Positions 1 through 12,651 of a stretch of DNA of 64,000 nucleotides are shown piece after piece. Both the position numbers and the translations under genes were made by a program. The DNA comes from Rosellinia necatrix (Eukaryota > Ascomycota > Sordariomycetes > Xylariales > Xylariaceae): the NCBI GenBank assembly GCA_021209875.1, contig JAGYVD010000010.1, positions 1,302,001 to 1,366,000 of the forward strand. Reading direction: 5' to 3'. Position 1 is the stretch's first letter; every line of letters begins with the position of its first letter. The notes under the pieces are model-generated. The model was given only the letters and a program-made list of their open reading frames with translations. It was not told where the DNA came from and did no database searches.

Positions 1-3000
1 CAACCCCAGAAGGCTGGGGTACAGCCTGGAGGAGATCATATTGATATAGGCCTTGGCCCGGGTGGCAGCAATTGATCACGAGCTCCTTAAAAAAGGGTTG
101 ACGTGACAGAGAGTTGGAGTATACGATGTGTGGATTGTAGGTAGGGTGAATGTTGAAGCGGTTTATCGTGCAGCCCAAAGGTGTAATAAATATGATTAGG
201 GAGAAGATGCCAATGGATGAGGGGAGGGGGAGGGGAGGCGGGACTAGGAATGAAGCGTTGACGTCTCAGTGGTGAAGGGGGAGGATGAGGATGGAACGAA
301 GATCAGGATAGAACGGCAAAAAGGAGGGGGAGGGGAAAAGAGGTTAGAGAGGTAGGGAGGTAGCGAGGTAGCGAGGTAGAATATGCCATCACTTGCCTAT
401 CCCTTCGTTACTCCTTGTTTACTTCCCTTTGACTTGGGGACCCTTAGGCACTTAGCTGTACAATACCGTACACCACTGTACACCACTGTATACCACAGGT
501 ATCCACGGGCAGCCTGAGGTTTCTTACGTTTTTACTACCAACCTGTTTGTTTGTACCTACCTGCCTGCCTGCCTGCCTGCTTCCCCAACCAAAGAGATGC
601 TAGATGCGTGCGGGCGGGCGAGCGTGATAGCTTCGGTACTTAAGATCGTCATTTGGACTGTTAGAGGGGTTTGGAGGGGGGGCATGGAGGGGGAAAGGAG
701 GCCATCCGAGGCCAAGATTGGTTGATCGAGGGGTCCGCCAAGAATTGGTTCAAGTGGAGTGTCTGATGTTGTGCAGTGGAGGCCGATGGCCAGTTGGATA
801 TGGATATGGATACAGATATGGATATGGATATGGATATGGATATGGACATGTACATGTACGTACGATATACGATACGTACTACTGAGTCGGAGGGAACCAG
901 CTCTTGATTCGACAGGTTCCGCATTGGGTCGGATGTGAAACTTGACTTGTTTACCACTAGGGATCCCATAGCGACCGACAAGCGGCCTGTGGGCATAATG
1001 GTTAATACTAGGCCGCGTCTTATAATAATGCATGAAAAATGATGGTGTGGGCACGGTGTGGTATGGTGTGGTATGATGCATGCATTCAGCTATCATTTAT
1101 CTAGATGTTATCTGTAGCTCCCATGGGTAGGCACCTAGGTAGGTACCCACCTACGTAAGAGGTAGTAGGTACCTACGGTAGTTGGTGCTTGCACCGCTGT
1201 GTAGGTAGTGCGAAAAAAAGAATGGGAACCGAACCGTATAGTTAGATCAAGAGCGGCGCATTCAATCATAGAACAATCAGAAAGCACCTCTAGGCACCTC
1301 TAGCCTGTAAGCTAAGCCTCTAAGGATAGCCATCAGCTATTGATACCCGCTTCCGCTTCCTTGTATACCGCTGTAGAGTATTTGGTGGTAGGTTGGTCGT
1401 GTCGTTCATCTGACGGGGTTGGGGGGAAATGATCTTGTGGTGAAAAGAGTCATGGAGAGAAGTTGAGATCTGTGTCGTAGCTAGTTAGGTGAGATAACTA
1501 GACCAAGTTAGGATGGGACCCAGGAGTCTGGTTTGGGTTGGGAGTGTGGTATGCTGACCATCGAAGCACGGGCACAGCTGCCGAAGCTTCGGCCCATGCA
1601 ATGCGAGTGATGGCACCTCCGTCAATGTTTAGACGCCCAGATATTCCGTGCATACAAGTCAAGGGCAGTCCCCAGCAAAGAGGGGCTTACGGATTAGGCG
1701 GATCAACTCGGCTCCGCAGCCGATACGGGGGTTGGAAGGTCTGAAGCGGGCGTGCCGAACCGTGGTTTCAAGCATGCCTAGACTGCTACCTGGCCGAGGT
1801 CGTTATTTATGTTATTTATGTACCATGTCTTAGGTAAAGCACCTCGCGCATCGACTTGACTCCCGTAAAGGTACATCGACGGGTGCATCTCGACACAGCC
1901 AAGCAGCAGCTATGTCCTGGTTGGGAAACCTGTTGGCTCTAGACACCATTTCCTTGTGCCAACAGATAACAGATAGAACTTGTCAGGTACTATATTCATA
2001 ATAAACCAGTCTGCATCGTTCGCGCTGTCTTTACTCTTCCCAAGCTCCCATGTGTATCTTTAGTTTAGCTATGTCAAACCCTAGTTGTGTGTTGTATCAT
2101 CTTTGGGATGCAATAAAACGAAGGAAGAGGGCGCCAGCGTAGGTAGGGAGTGATATTTGGATGCCCGATTATACATGTATTTCTCCGACTGAGGGCCTTA
2201 TTCGGGCGAAGGTGGTCGAGGTTGTTTACGTCGTATGCTTGTGTTATATAAGGTGGGCTAATTTAAAGGAACGAACCATCAGCCAGCACAACCTCGATCT
2301 ACCTACATAGGTACATATTGATTGATCCTGATGCAAAACTCACGCTAGAAAGTGGGTTACCTGGTCTTGAGAGCAGGAAGCCAATTACATAACTTGAACA
2401 GAGGCACCGGGCACATTGGCGGGACAGTTGATATAGGTAGTCGAGCTATTGAGAGATGCTCAACTGTGTGTTGGTTCCCTCCGCGTCAGCACCCATCACT
2501 GCGTGAGAATTCACTATCAGAATATGAGCATCCAAAAACAGTGTGGCAAGAACATCCCAATAGACGCCATATAAATTATCAGGACAGTAATAGGCTATAA
2601 GCGTAGACTAGCTTATCTGTTAGGAAGCCTCTTGAACGCAGGACATCCAGCTTGTGCGATGAGATGTATTGACCAATGCGAGACGTATCTGGGCTTCGAT
2701 GACCCAGGTAACAATAACAAACAAGGCCTGTGACTCAGTGCTAACCTACCTAGCGCCCAGCATGAGGTAGCTAACCCGGATAGCTTTACGACTGGGATGG
2801 CGTTGGTGGGCACCACGGCCAAAATAAGTACCTGCGATCGAATATGGATAAAAACCTAACACATCTTGCGGATGTAAAGTGGCGGCTACTTGGGCTTGGG
2901 TGCCTGGTTTTGGGCGCGAAGGGCGAGAACATACTGCCACGACAATCAAGCCGGTGTCCCGCCGTGGACGCTATAACGCGGGTCTGCGAGAAAAATAACG

Positions 3001-5127
3001 ATGGACTGGCCGCGGAATTTGGGAAGGGAAGAGAAATTTAGGGCGTCGGGAAACGGGGAAGAGCACTGAAAATGGGCGTTAGAATCGGGCTGGGGGGTGC
3101 GTTTGACCCTGAAAGCAGCTGGGCGGGGGACGCCCGGAGTCGTTTGACCGGCGATTGCCGGTGCTGGTCTCTGGCGCCTGCTGGGGCACACAGTGACACT
3201 GATGACACACGCGTGCGCAATCAGACCAAGCGACTGATCCGTGAGGAAAACAACACGATCCAGCGTGCAGCTCCCACCGAAGGAGGTACCTCCGCACTGG
3301 TTGTTCGACCCCTGGAGCCGCTATCAGCCAATCAACTGGCAGATGGCGCTGGCCTGGTGCAACCCTAACGCTTCTGGTCCTGATGCTGACGACTGATCGA
3401 AAGGGGAGCGCATGTACCTCTGCCCGCCCACAGCAGCATACCTACCTACGAGGTACCAGAGGTAGGTAGCAGTGAGCCTGCGCGTCGCCTTCTCTTGGGG
3501 CATCACTAATAAACATCGTATTCTCGCAGCATTCGACTCCGACAAGGGCAGGCGGCAGGCCAGCAGACCAGCTATAATACAGCAACGCCCTTAAAACGCC
3601 AATAAGATACAACCAGTAAACGTAAGGCATTTATAACGTGGGAGGCATGGGGTGCATTTTACACCTGTTTGGACCTATAATATCAGTGCAGATACTACCA
3701 TGTTGGCTAGGTAGGTACCGATGTGTACCCCGGTGGTCTAGAGGTACTTAAGGTAGGTATGCCTGCTTGTGCGACATTTGACTGGGTGGGCAGATGCTCT
3801 AGACAATCACTGATTGCACCGTAATTTTTCACTTTTATTTTTATTAACTATCGCATTTTTATTACGGGGCTGTGACCTACTATGTAGTAGTGTACCTGCC
3901 TACACAGCTGCTTAGGTACTTCGCTAGTGGTGCACTGGATCAGCTCGGGAAATAGTTGAACACAGCCAGCACTCATGGCTTAAAATCTCTTCTAGCCCCT
4001 CTTTCTTCTCGCTACTCCTCCACTTTCCAATGTCTTTAGGTACCTCAATATTTCAGCCGCTGTTGCTCCCAAGACACGTTGGAGGCCTTGACACCACGAG
4101 AGAATAACCACTCGTTATGCATGTAGGGCCTAGAGATTCCCACAACTCGAACCCTGGAAGGATAAAATTGTGTACCAATAAAAATATTCAGTATTGGCAC
4201 ATATTGCTAAACAGTAGGTACAGTGTATGGAAAGCATGCACTGCATTAGGTAGGGAAGGAGAGGTACAAAAGTAGGTGTGTACAGGGTACTTGCTAGCTA
4301 ATCGAGCAATAACACTGCGCTGCGAAGCGATGGGGGCAGACGATGGTACCTTACAGCGCAAGGGCAGCCAACGAGGTACCTTGAAATTTGAAGTTGGGTA
4401 ATTGGCGGCAGGGCAGTGCACAAAGCGCGCAAAATAGGCTAAGCCAGCAGGGGAAACCACCCACCCGTTACCCCCCGCGCACGCAGTGAGGTAGGTACCT
4501 AGGTGCCTGCCTGTGCTGGGAGAGGGGGTATGCACCCGTAATTGTAGGAAGTACCTAGCGCGCATCTCCCACCTGCACCCAGTCCGGTGCACCCACCCAC
4601 CAGTGATTCTGCGAAATCAGCCAGGCTGGCAGCCACCATATTTAGAGGGCTGCCCCTCCCGCTTCAGCGCGTCGCCCCCGTAAACTCTCTTAGTCCTCCT
4701 CCTGTTTTCCCGCATCCCTCTCCCACTTTCCCCTCTACGCTTGCTGCTTCTCGCCTCAAGGCCACAGTGCTGTACACCCAGGGTGATCTAGGCGATTCAG
4801 CACTTGCAACTGCTTAGCACACCAGCCCAAAAAAAGGGACACTCGACCGGCTACGTCCCTCTACTCACCCAACCTTAAACAATTATTCAGTATCACTCCG
4901 GACCTGACAACCACATTTGCTAAGATAGCCTGTGGGCGCCACAAAGTCTCACCAAGGAATCCTCGACCACGCGCAGCGCACCCAGCAAGCATAGCAGAGC
5001 ATACCACAGCGAGCTACTGCCTGTTGTCAGCCCACCCACAATTGCATTCCACTACGGAGGTATAATAGAGGCCCGCCACCCCCTCTAACTAGTGACCGTT
5101 CGCCCCCCCCCCCCTTCGCCGCACTTA
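1..5127. other. gene-poor left flank, no convincing gene
   Basis: I see no ORF here with family-like sequence or a plausible exon chain. The open frames are short, low in complexity and mutually overlapping. The stretch carries many short TAGGTA/TACCTA palindromic motifs (for example 1131-1175, 3439-3475, 3705-3765 and 4490-4510), a CCTG run near 561-580 and a TATGGA repeat at 796-850. The last 500 bases are pyrimidine-rich and probably hold the promoter and 5' leader of the HMG-box gene, including a C-run at 5103-5114 just before its start codon. Confidence 0.6.
796..850. repeat. hexanucleotide microsatellite (TATGGA)n
   Basis: About nine tandem copies of a GGATAT/TATGGA unit with one variant unit (TACAGA). 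It lies in non-coding DNA. Antisense frames across it give the Ile-Ser and His-Ile runs that make spurious ORFs. Confidence 0.85.
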
Positions 5128-6768
5128 ATGGCTCGCCCGAAGAAACCTGAAGGCCTCAAGCAGCCTGCACCAGTTGCTCCCGCGCCCGCTATGGTCCCAA
5201 TGCCAGCCATGCCGATGCAGCAGCATCCGCAGCTTCAGCACCAGATGGCGCCTCAGCACCAGATGCCCCAGGCCATCGCCCAACAGCCGCCTCTACAGGC
5301 GATGCAGAGCACTATGCCGCCTCAGCAGCGCACCATCGGCATCGATGAGTTTATTAGAGTCCGCGATAGTGTAAGTCACCGATACAGATATCTAATTACG
5401 CCTTGTACTTCTCTCATTCCCCATTCCACATCATCTACCTTGGTCCACCGCATTTGGGCTGCTGCACATTGACCTCTCCACCCATGCGCAAATCATGAAT
5501 AACCTCGACTCTCATCTCATCGTTGCACAAACCACACACCACCAAGCATTGTCAACCACGGCATGGTTGTGAGTGCAACCACAGTAACAGTCATCGCAAT
5601 CGTTACCTACATTACCATGACTATGGCCGCGTTATAATTGCATACAATACATTCCATCGCCGTGTCCTTGTCTAGGCCTGTGTCAACTGTGCCTTTGGGG
5701 CGATACACGTTATAACTACCCATCGTCGCCGAGACTTGGCCTAGGCAATGCATAGGATACCTGCTTGATGCAATGGTGGCATTCATTATTACCCAACCAC
5801 TCCCGCTATCTGCATTTTTCACTATCCCTCTCGTCACTTGTACCCAGTTTTACGCATCAAGCACCTTGAGAAATTTATATGCTTGTCATACTTACATGGC
5901 GATTAGGTTCATCAACGGTTTAATACAATTACCGCTCTTATGAAGAATTTTGCCGATGACTTTGTTCGCCAGACCAATCTTCTAATTGGAGAGCCTGCGC
6001 CATTCGACAATGGTGGCAGTGTCTCCATGCAGTCTCTGATTACCTCCCTCGATGGGATCAGCGGCGGGCTCAGCGATCTTCTGCCACACGGCGAGGAGAA
6101 GAAAGAACGGAAAAAACGCACTCATGATCCTAATGCTCCAAAGCGGCCGTTGACCCCGTATTTTCTGTACATGCAAACTGCTCGTCCCATCATTGCCAAC
6201 GATCTGGGCGCGGATGCCCCCAAAGGCGCTGTACAGGAGGAAGGTCAGCGCCGGTGGTCCTCGATGTCCCCAGGAGAGAAAGTAGTAAGTTGATATACAC
6301 CTCGGTAAAGCTTAGCCATGAAGACAACCTACTAACGTTCAACCTTAGGCTTGGAACAACGCATATCAGTTCAACCTTCGTTTGTACAATGCCCGAGTCC
6401 ATTCATACAAGGCCGGAAATCCGGATGCTCGTAACATGACTGATGGCGAGGCCTTGAACTACGCCGACACCAATGGTATTGCCCAGGCCGATGTCGTTAC
6501 GGACGAAGCCATCGCCCCCAATGACCAGGATGCCATAGCAGAGCAGCTCCAAATGGCCACGCCTTCCGTCGCTCAGGATGATGGTTCCAAGACCCCTAAG
6601 GGCAAGACGACCCGCAAGCGAAAGAGCATGGCCGGCGATATCGACGACGGTGAGAGTAGTGCCGCTAAGACCGCCACGCCCGCCAGTCCCGACAAGAAGC
6701 GCAAGCGTCAGTCCAAAGTAGCAGATATAGAAGAACCCAAGAAATCGGCCCGTAAGAAGAAGAACTGA
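5128..6768 (+). CDS. HMG-box DNA-binding protein
   Basis: Three exons can be joined in frame: 5128-5370, 5907-6284 and 6349-6768, giving 346 residues. Both introns are phase 0 with GTAAGT donors; the second has an ACTAAC branch site. The first intron is long for a fungus (536 bp). The N-terminal 70 residues are Pro/Gln/Met-rich. The stretch across exon 1/2 (RDS|VHQRFNTITALMKNF) reads as a continuous helix. An HMG box runs from about residue 154 (DPNAPKRPLTPYFLY) to about 225, with the expected W and basic positions. The tail holds three lysine/arginine clusters (KTTRKRKS, KKRKRQS, KKSARKKKN) that look like nuclear localisation signals. This predicts a nuclear chromatin or transcription factor. 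It could be Hmo1-like, but I cannot assign orthology. The start is the ATG after a C-run; no better upstream ATG is in frame. Confidence 0.85.
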
Positions 6769-9006
6769 TGATAACCATCCCACAGCTCTTCTCACTTATT
6801 CCGGTTTACTGTTTCTTTTCGGCTTTGAGATGGCCCGCCATGATTCCACATAGTTTCCGGGTATTGTTTTTGAGGGGAAAGCGGCGCATGGTGTTGTGGC
6901 CCGGTACATCCCTTTCTTTGTCCTATTCCAGCTTTGCTTGGTTTAAGGCAGTTGTATGAGTTATGAAAACTTGTAGGGCGGGTCGGCAAAGCTGATCGGG
7001 TAGAATAGGGCTGCTCATTAAGAGTTTAGGAGGTTTCTCGGGTTGCTTGTAGGTAGTGAGGCGTTCAGGTCTTGGTGGCTAGGAATGGAATTGCACTCTT
7101 TCAAGTAATCGTGTTAAAAACGAGGATATTTACTCTGACTGTATCTGACCATTCTGCTTGACTTGTTAAATCATCCGAAACTATATTGCTAATGACACTG
7201 TGATTTAAACTCTTGCCTGGATAACAAGATAAACCTCAACGAACTACGACGCGGCCTAGCGTCTGCCAGTTCAGGGCCATCTCTACGTGGGCAATAACAA
7301 CTTATACTGCCCACCACAGAAAGATACCTAGCTCAAGCCTGTGTGGATTAGCTAAACATCCACGTCCAGTTCACCATCTCTCAACTACCTCTAAGATTAT
7401 GCTTATATATAATAGAAAGATCAAGATCCATACCCCTTAGAGTCCTAGGTTTGTGGGCATCTTAGTCATTCGACCCGGGTAGATAGATGAATTACAGCCT
7501 ACCTAAGGAGTCAACGACTAATTACTTATCTTTATGACATAGGTAGGTAGTCTAGTTATCCATCTAGCAAATTCCACCTCTCTAGCCCAAATAGGTAGAT
7601 ATGGGTGCCCTGTCCTCTGTGAGGCTTCGATCACTATCCAGGTAGGCCTACAGGCAAGTACCCAGGCATATACAGAGGGTGGTTGCCAGCTAGGGCCGCG
7701 GAGTTAAAAGCAACCTTAAGCAGCAAGAGTGTGCTACGGACTTGCATCTTTCACCCCCCCCCCCTTCACCCCCTTCACCCCTTTTGTACACATAATGCGC
7801 CAATCGCCAGCTAATTGCCTGACGAAAACATTTAAGAAAGGGAAAATGCAAAAGGTAATTATAATGCACCAGATCCAGTATGCCTGAAGTAATGGATGAA
7901 GGCATCAATACCACAATTGTTAGAGTGACTAGCCGCCTGGAAGATGGACATCGGCCGCGACTGGCCAATCGCCTTACACGCTTTTTTCATACAACGGCAC
8001 TACCTACCTAATCAGCATGCCTCTAGACTAGACACCTAGATAATAGCTAACACATTTGGGCTGCAGGTTCATATACCTAAGCCCAAGTCTCCTCCCTAAG
8101 GTACATTTCTAGCTTGCACAGCATGCCGTATGCAAGGTACTTTCTTACCGCTCCGCCTCGCCTGGGTAGGTACTTACTGACCCAAGATAATTGCGACTGC
8201 AGTAGCAGCATGTCATCCACCCAACCATACAGGCCAACTGGGGGTAGATGCCTAACAACTTAAGCGGTACGACAGCTCCCTACGCGAGCACTCAACCGCA
8301 AATCGAACTACCTACGGCCTACTTGGGTTCACTTCACAGCGCGATATGAAATAACGACATACCTCGTGCCTACACCGGCGATTTACTTATCAAGCGCCAA
8401 AGAAAAGAAAAGATAGAAGAACCATGAGATAACGACCTCTTGATCATGATCAAAACGCCCTACTGAAGCGACCAAAACGGTTCATCCTATCAGGGGGTTC
8501 CAGCGCAGCAGCGAGCTAGACGTAAAGTACCCTGCATTAGAGCCCTTACCCAGGTACGAATAAGGGGCTACGGACCATCATGTAGCCGTCGCTGGATCAG
8601 ATAGGCGAGTAGCCGCCGTATTCCAACACGAATGACGAGGGACGACAGATAATAAATGTGGGGAAAAAAAGAATCACTAAAAGACCTATGCAAAGCTGAA
8701 TACACCCACGCCGTAAAATGTAATGAACAAGACAATCTGATCCCGCAAGCTGCCGGGCTGGCCCAATACACTCACTCCAGTGCCTATGTAACCGTAACCG
8801 TGTTACCTACCTACTAGATAAGTGCCTGCTTACTGACATGCTCACTTACCTGACTGAGAAAGCCAGACAGCCAGACAGCCCCGAAAGAACATCGCCCGGA
8901 AGCCAACCAGGAAAGGAGGATAAATAAAAAACAAGTACCCAAACTCCAGACACCAGCATGCCATAACTACCAAAACTGCTGCGGCAGCATTACCATCATC
9001 CCGCCC
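6769..9006. other. intergenic, no gene seen
   Basis: This separates the 3' end of the HMG-box gene from the 3' end of urease, so it should hold two convergent terminators. The open frames are short and not protein-like. It contains scattered TAGGTA/TACCTA motifs and a C-rich run near 7755-7785. Confidence 0.6.
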
Positions 9007-10074
9007 TCAGTAAACGAACCAGTCCTGCGCGAGGGGCAGCTCGGTGGCGGGTTCGGCCGTGCAGAGCTGGCCGTCGGCCTCGACGGTGTAGCGCTCGGGG
9101 TGGACGCGCATGGACGGGGTGGCGTCGTTGAAGGCCATGTCGTGCTTCGAGACGGCGCGGCAGCCGCGGACGGCCTCGACGCGCTTCCGCAGGCCGTACG
9201 AGGCCACGGCGCCGCTGTCAATGCTCGCCTGCGACACAAACAGTACGCTCGTCTCGGGCACCAGCGGCGCGTACATCGGCCGCGCCAGCACCGGCTGCAC
9301 TGTCGGGATCGAGGCATTGGGGTCGCCCTGTTCGGAGGGGGAAAAGGGAGAGGGAGAGAAGGTAAGTGGTGGTTTTTTTTTTTTTTAAAAAAAAAAAATA
9401 AAATAAAACGGTGGTGATTTTTGAGGTGGCTTAAGGGCGGAGAGGTTGGGAAGAAGTGGGATTGTGCCGGAGGGAATGCGGAAGGAAGGGGATTGAAGGA
9501 GGCGATAAAACCACCGACCGAAGGAACTCAAGATATGTGGAACAACAAACAAGGTAAACGAGAAAACAGATAACAGCGACAAAGATAAGAAAGAGAAAAA
9601 GAAAGAAGAAAAAAGGGAAAAAAGGAAAAAAAGAAAGCGACGCATGAAATTAAAACACATACCATCTGCGACCAGGCGATCAGCCCGCTCTTGACGACGG
9701 TCTGCGGCTTGGCGCCGAACCAGGCGGGGTCCCAGAGGACGAGGTCGGCGAGGCGGCCGACCTCGAGGCTGCCGACGAGGTGCGCCATGCCGTGGGCGCG
9801 GGCGGGGTTGACGGTGTACTTGCTGACGTAGCGCTTGACACGGTGATTGTCGGCGCCGGTGCCCTCGTCCTCGGGCAGGGGCCCGCGCTGGACGCGGTTC
9901 TTGTGGGCGGTGTTCCAGGTGCGCAGGACGACCTCGCCGCAGCGGCCCATGGCCTGGGAGTCGGAGGACATCATGGAGATGGCGCCGAGGTCGTGCAGGA
10001 CGTCCTCGGCGGCGATGGTCTCGGCGCGGATGCGGGACTCGGCGAAGGCCACGTCCTCCGGGATGTCGCGCGAC

Positions 10075-10110
<36 letters not shown>

Positions 10111-12651
10111 TCGAGGGTGTTGCGGGTGTAGGGGCGCGTCGGGTTCGTGCTGCTCGGCAGCACGTTGGGCAGGGCCACGACCGAGATGATGTCCGGCGCG
10201 TGCCCGCCCCCGGCCCCCTCCGTGTGGTACGTGTGGATCGTGCGCCCCCGGAACGCCGCCACCGTCGCCTCCACGTACCCGGACTCGTTGAGCGTGTCCG
10301 TGTGGATCAGGCACTGCACGTCCATCTCGTCGCACACCGCCAGGCACGCGTCGATCGCCGCCGGCGTCGTCCCCCCAGTCCTCGTGCAGCTTCAGTCCGC
10401 ACTGCCCGGCCGCCACCTGCTCCCGCAGCGCCTCCGGCGCGCTGTCGTTGCCCTTGCCCGTGATCCCGACGTTCACCGGCAGCGTGTCGCACGCCTGCAG
10501 CATCTGTCGTGTATAGTGCGCGCCGGGCGTGCAGGTCGTCGCGGACGTGCCGGCGCTGTTTTGTCGCATGCAGCGTTAGCCTATATAGAAAGAGGGAAGG
10601 GAAGGGGGGAGTAGGGGGAACCCACCTAGGTCCCACGCCGCCGCCAAGAAGCGTCGTGATGCCGGAGGCGATGGACTCGTACGTCTGCTGGGGGCAGATG
10701 AAGTGGATGTGGGAGTCCATGCCGCCGGCGGTGACGATCTTGTTCTCGCCGGCGATGACGTCGGTGCAGCTGCCGACGACCATGCCCTCGGTGACGCCGT
10801 CCATGACGTCCGGGTTCCCGGCCTTGCCGATGGCGACGATCATGCCGGCCTTGACGCCGATGTCCGCCTTGTAGATGCCGGTGTGGTCGACGATGAGCGC
10901 GTTCGTGACGACGAGGTCGAGGCAGTCGGCGTCGGCACACCCGCTCATCTGGCCCATGCCCTCGCGCAGCGTCTTGCCGCCGCCGAACTTGCACTCGTCC
11001 CCGTACGTCGTCAGGTCGCGCTCGACCCGGATCCAGAGGTCGGTCGAGCCCAGCCGCACGCGGTCGCCGGTCGTGGGGCCGAACATGGCCCGGTACGCGG
11101 CGCGGTCCATGGTGTGCGGCCTGATCTCTCCCAGGCCGAGCTCGGCCGTCGGCGACTGCGTCTCGTGCGCGAACCCGGCCGCCTGTAGCCGCGCAACGAT
11201 CTCGCCGACGCGCGACGGGTCCACGACTCCGGACGCCAGGTTGTTGCCGCCGCGGATGGCGCGGCGCCCGCCGATCTCGACGAGCGTGACGGTCTTGGCG
11301 TCGCCGGGCTCGAAGCGCACGGACGTGCCGGCGGGGATGTCGAGGCGGAGGCCGTAGGCGCGCGCGCGGTCGAACGACAGCGTCGCGTTGGCCTCGATGA
11401 AGTGGTAGTGGCTGCCGACCTGGATTGGCCGGTCGCCGGTGCTCGTGACGCGCAGGCGCAGGCGGCGGCGGCCCTCGTTGAGCGCCACGCGGGGCGCACC
11501 CGAAGCGACGAGGACGGCGCCCGGGGCGCTCGCGGCGTCGTACGCGGATGCCGGGGCGGCCGGGAACAGCTCCGGCGGCGGCGGCGGCAGGAAGCTGCCG
11601 TACAGCGCCCGCGCGAGGTCCCCGTGCTCCGTCGCGATCGGGTTGTGCACGGTCACCAGGTACGTGCCGGTCGGGAACGTGCCCTCGACCTGGATCTCGT
11701 GCAGCGTGCTCACGACCGAGGGCAGCACGTGCCGGCGCCCCAGCATCGTCGCCCCGAGCGCCATCAGGTCCGCCACCGTGTGCTGACCATCGCGGATCAG
11801 CTCCTGCAGGTTGTTGGCGATCAGGGCCTAAGATAGCGTCATATGTCAGAGAAACGAAATCAAAAACGTGCCAAATCGCGTTGCATTAGCCCCGTTCCCT
11901 CGTTCCCCTGTTCTCTGTTCCGCCTGTTCTCTGTTCCGCCTGCTCCCTGTTCCGCCTGCCAGCCCGCCACAGTGCCATAGTGCCATAGTGTATGTAGGTC
12001 TTCGGGCCCGGGGGGGGAATCGCCTCCACGCTCCACGTCTGATGTGGTGTATATGTTCCAATATACCTACTAAGCACGCAAGTGCAGAGAAACGAGAGCC
12101 AAGCCGGCACTTCGTGGAAATCGCCCCTCCCCCCCCCAATCTTACGACCTCTCGTCGTCTTCGCGCGCGGCCTCTTCATGCAACGTGTTAGGTAATGGGA
12201 ACTCACCGTCGCCTCTGTATGGTTCAGCCGGACTCCTCGAGCGAGACGTCGCTGGGCTAGGAATCCCAATTGGGATATGACGAGCTTGTCGAGCTGCAAG
12301 TAAAACCACCGGTTCGCGTAAGCCAATTTGTGTACAGTTACATTTTCGATTTTATTTTATTTTTTCGGCAGTTCCTTTGCATTCCTTTTTTCTTTTCCTT
12401 ATTGATCGCCGTGCCCTGAGCTCGTGCCGTACCGTACCGTAGCAGCGGTAGGGTAGTGCACCGGGCTGGATCAAAAAGGTCACAAACACACACCAAACAA
12501 AGCAGTAGCAGCAATGTAGGTTGCCAAGCAATGAATGGATGCGATGTCCCGACCGCACGACTTGGCGCATGGCATATCGTGCTGGACTTAAAGACAGGGG
12601 GGTGATTATTGCAAATAGATATAAACACACCTCTTTCGGTACTAAATGCAT
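9007..12651 (-). CDS. URE1: urease (fused single-chain type), with an apparent 1-bp frameshift
   Basis: Hydrolyses urea to ammonia and carbamate in the cytosol using two nickel ions. Five exons on the minus strand fit: 12651-12631 (MHLVPKE), 12293-12207, 11827-10626, 10555-9663 and 9327-9007, about 840 residues, the usual fungal length. Order is gamma-like (exons 1-2), beta-like, then the alpha catalytic domain. Visible active-site elements are the HIHFICPQQ nickel motif, the lysine in GLKLHEDWG that is carbamylated, [15 protein letters not shown], and [16 protein letters not shown] with the flap histidine. The last residues are QDWFVY. Exon 4 has six C (plus strand, 10371-10376) where five keep the frame between HEDWG and the following TTPAAID block. 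Exon 4 is 893 nt, one more than the phases on both sides allow. As written the protein is therefore frameshifted; this is a real lesion or a homopolymer assembly error. Function would also need nickel-loading accessory proteins encoded elsewhere. Confidence 0.93.
9373..9398. repeat. T14-A12 tract in urease intron 4
   Basis: A run of 14 T followed directly by 12 A lies inside the 335-bp last urease intron (9328-9662). It is self-complementary and could form a hairpin. The homopolymers make sequence errors here likely. Confidence 0.8.

Noticed and set aside
1..39. Possible coding fragment on the minus strand at the left window edge (frame with MISSRLYP)
   Set aside because: Only 13 codons are visible to the edge and the upstream frame is closed, so there is too little to support a gene.
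557..1096. Two overlapping minus-strand frames of 179 and 111 residues
   Set aside because: Both run through the TATGGA microsatellite, giving His-Ile and Ser-Ile runs. No protein-like sequence outside it.
9780..11889. Many long plus-strand frames overlapping the urease gene (for example 9780-10463 and 11402-11836)
   Set aside because: They are antisense shadows caused by high GC3 in urease. Their composition is Arg/Ala/Gly/Val-rich and they have no family features, whereas the minus-strand exons match urease throughout.
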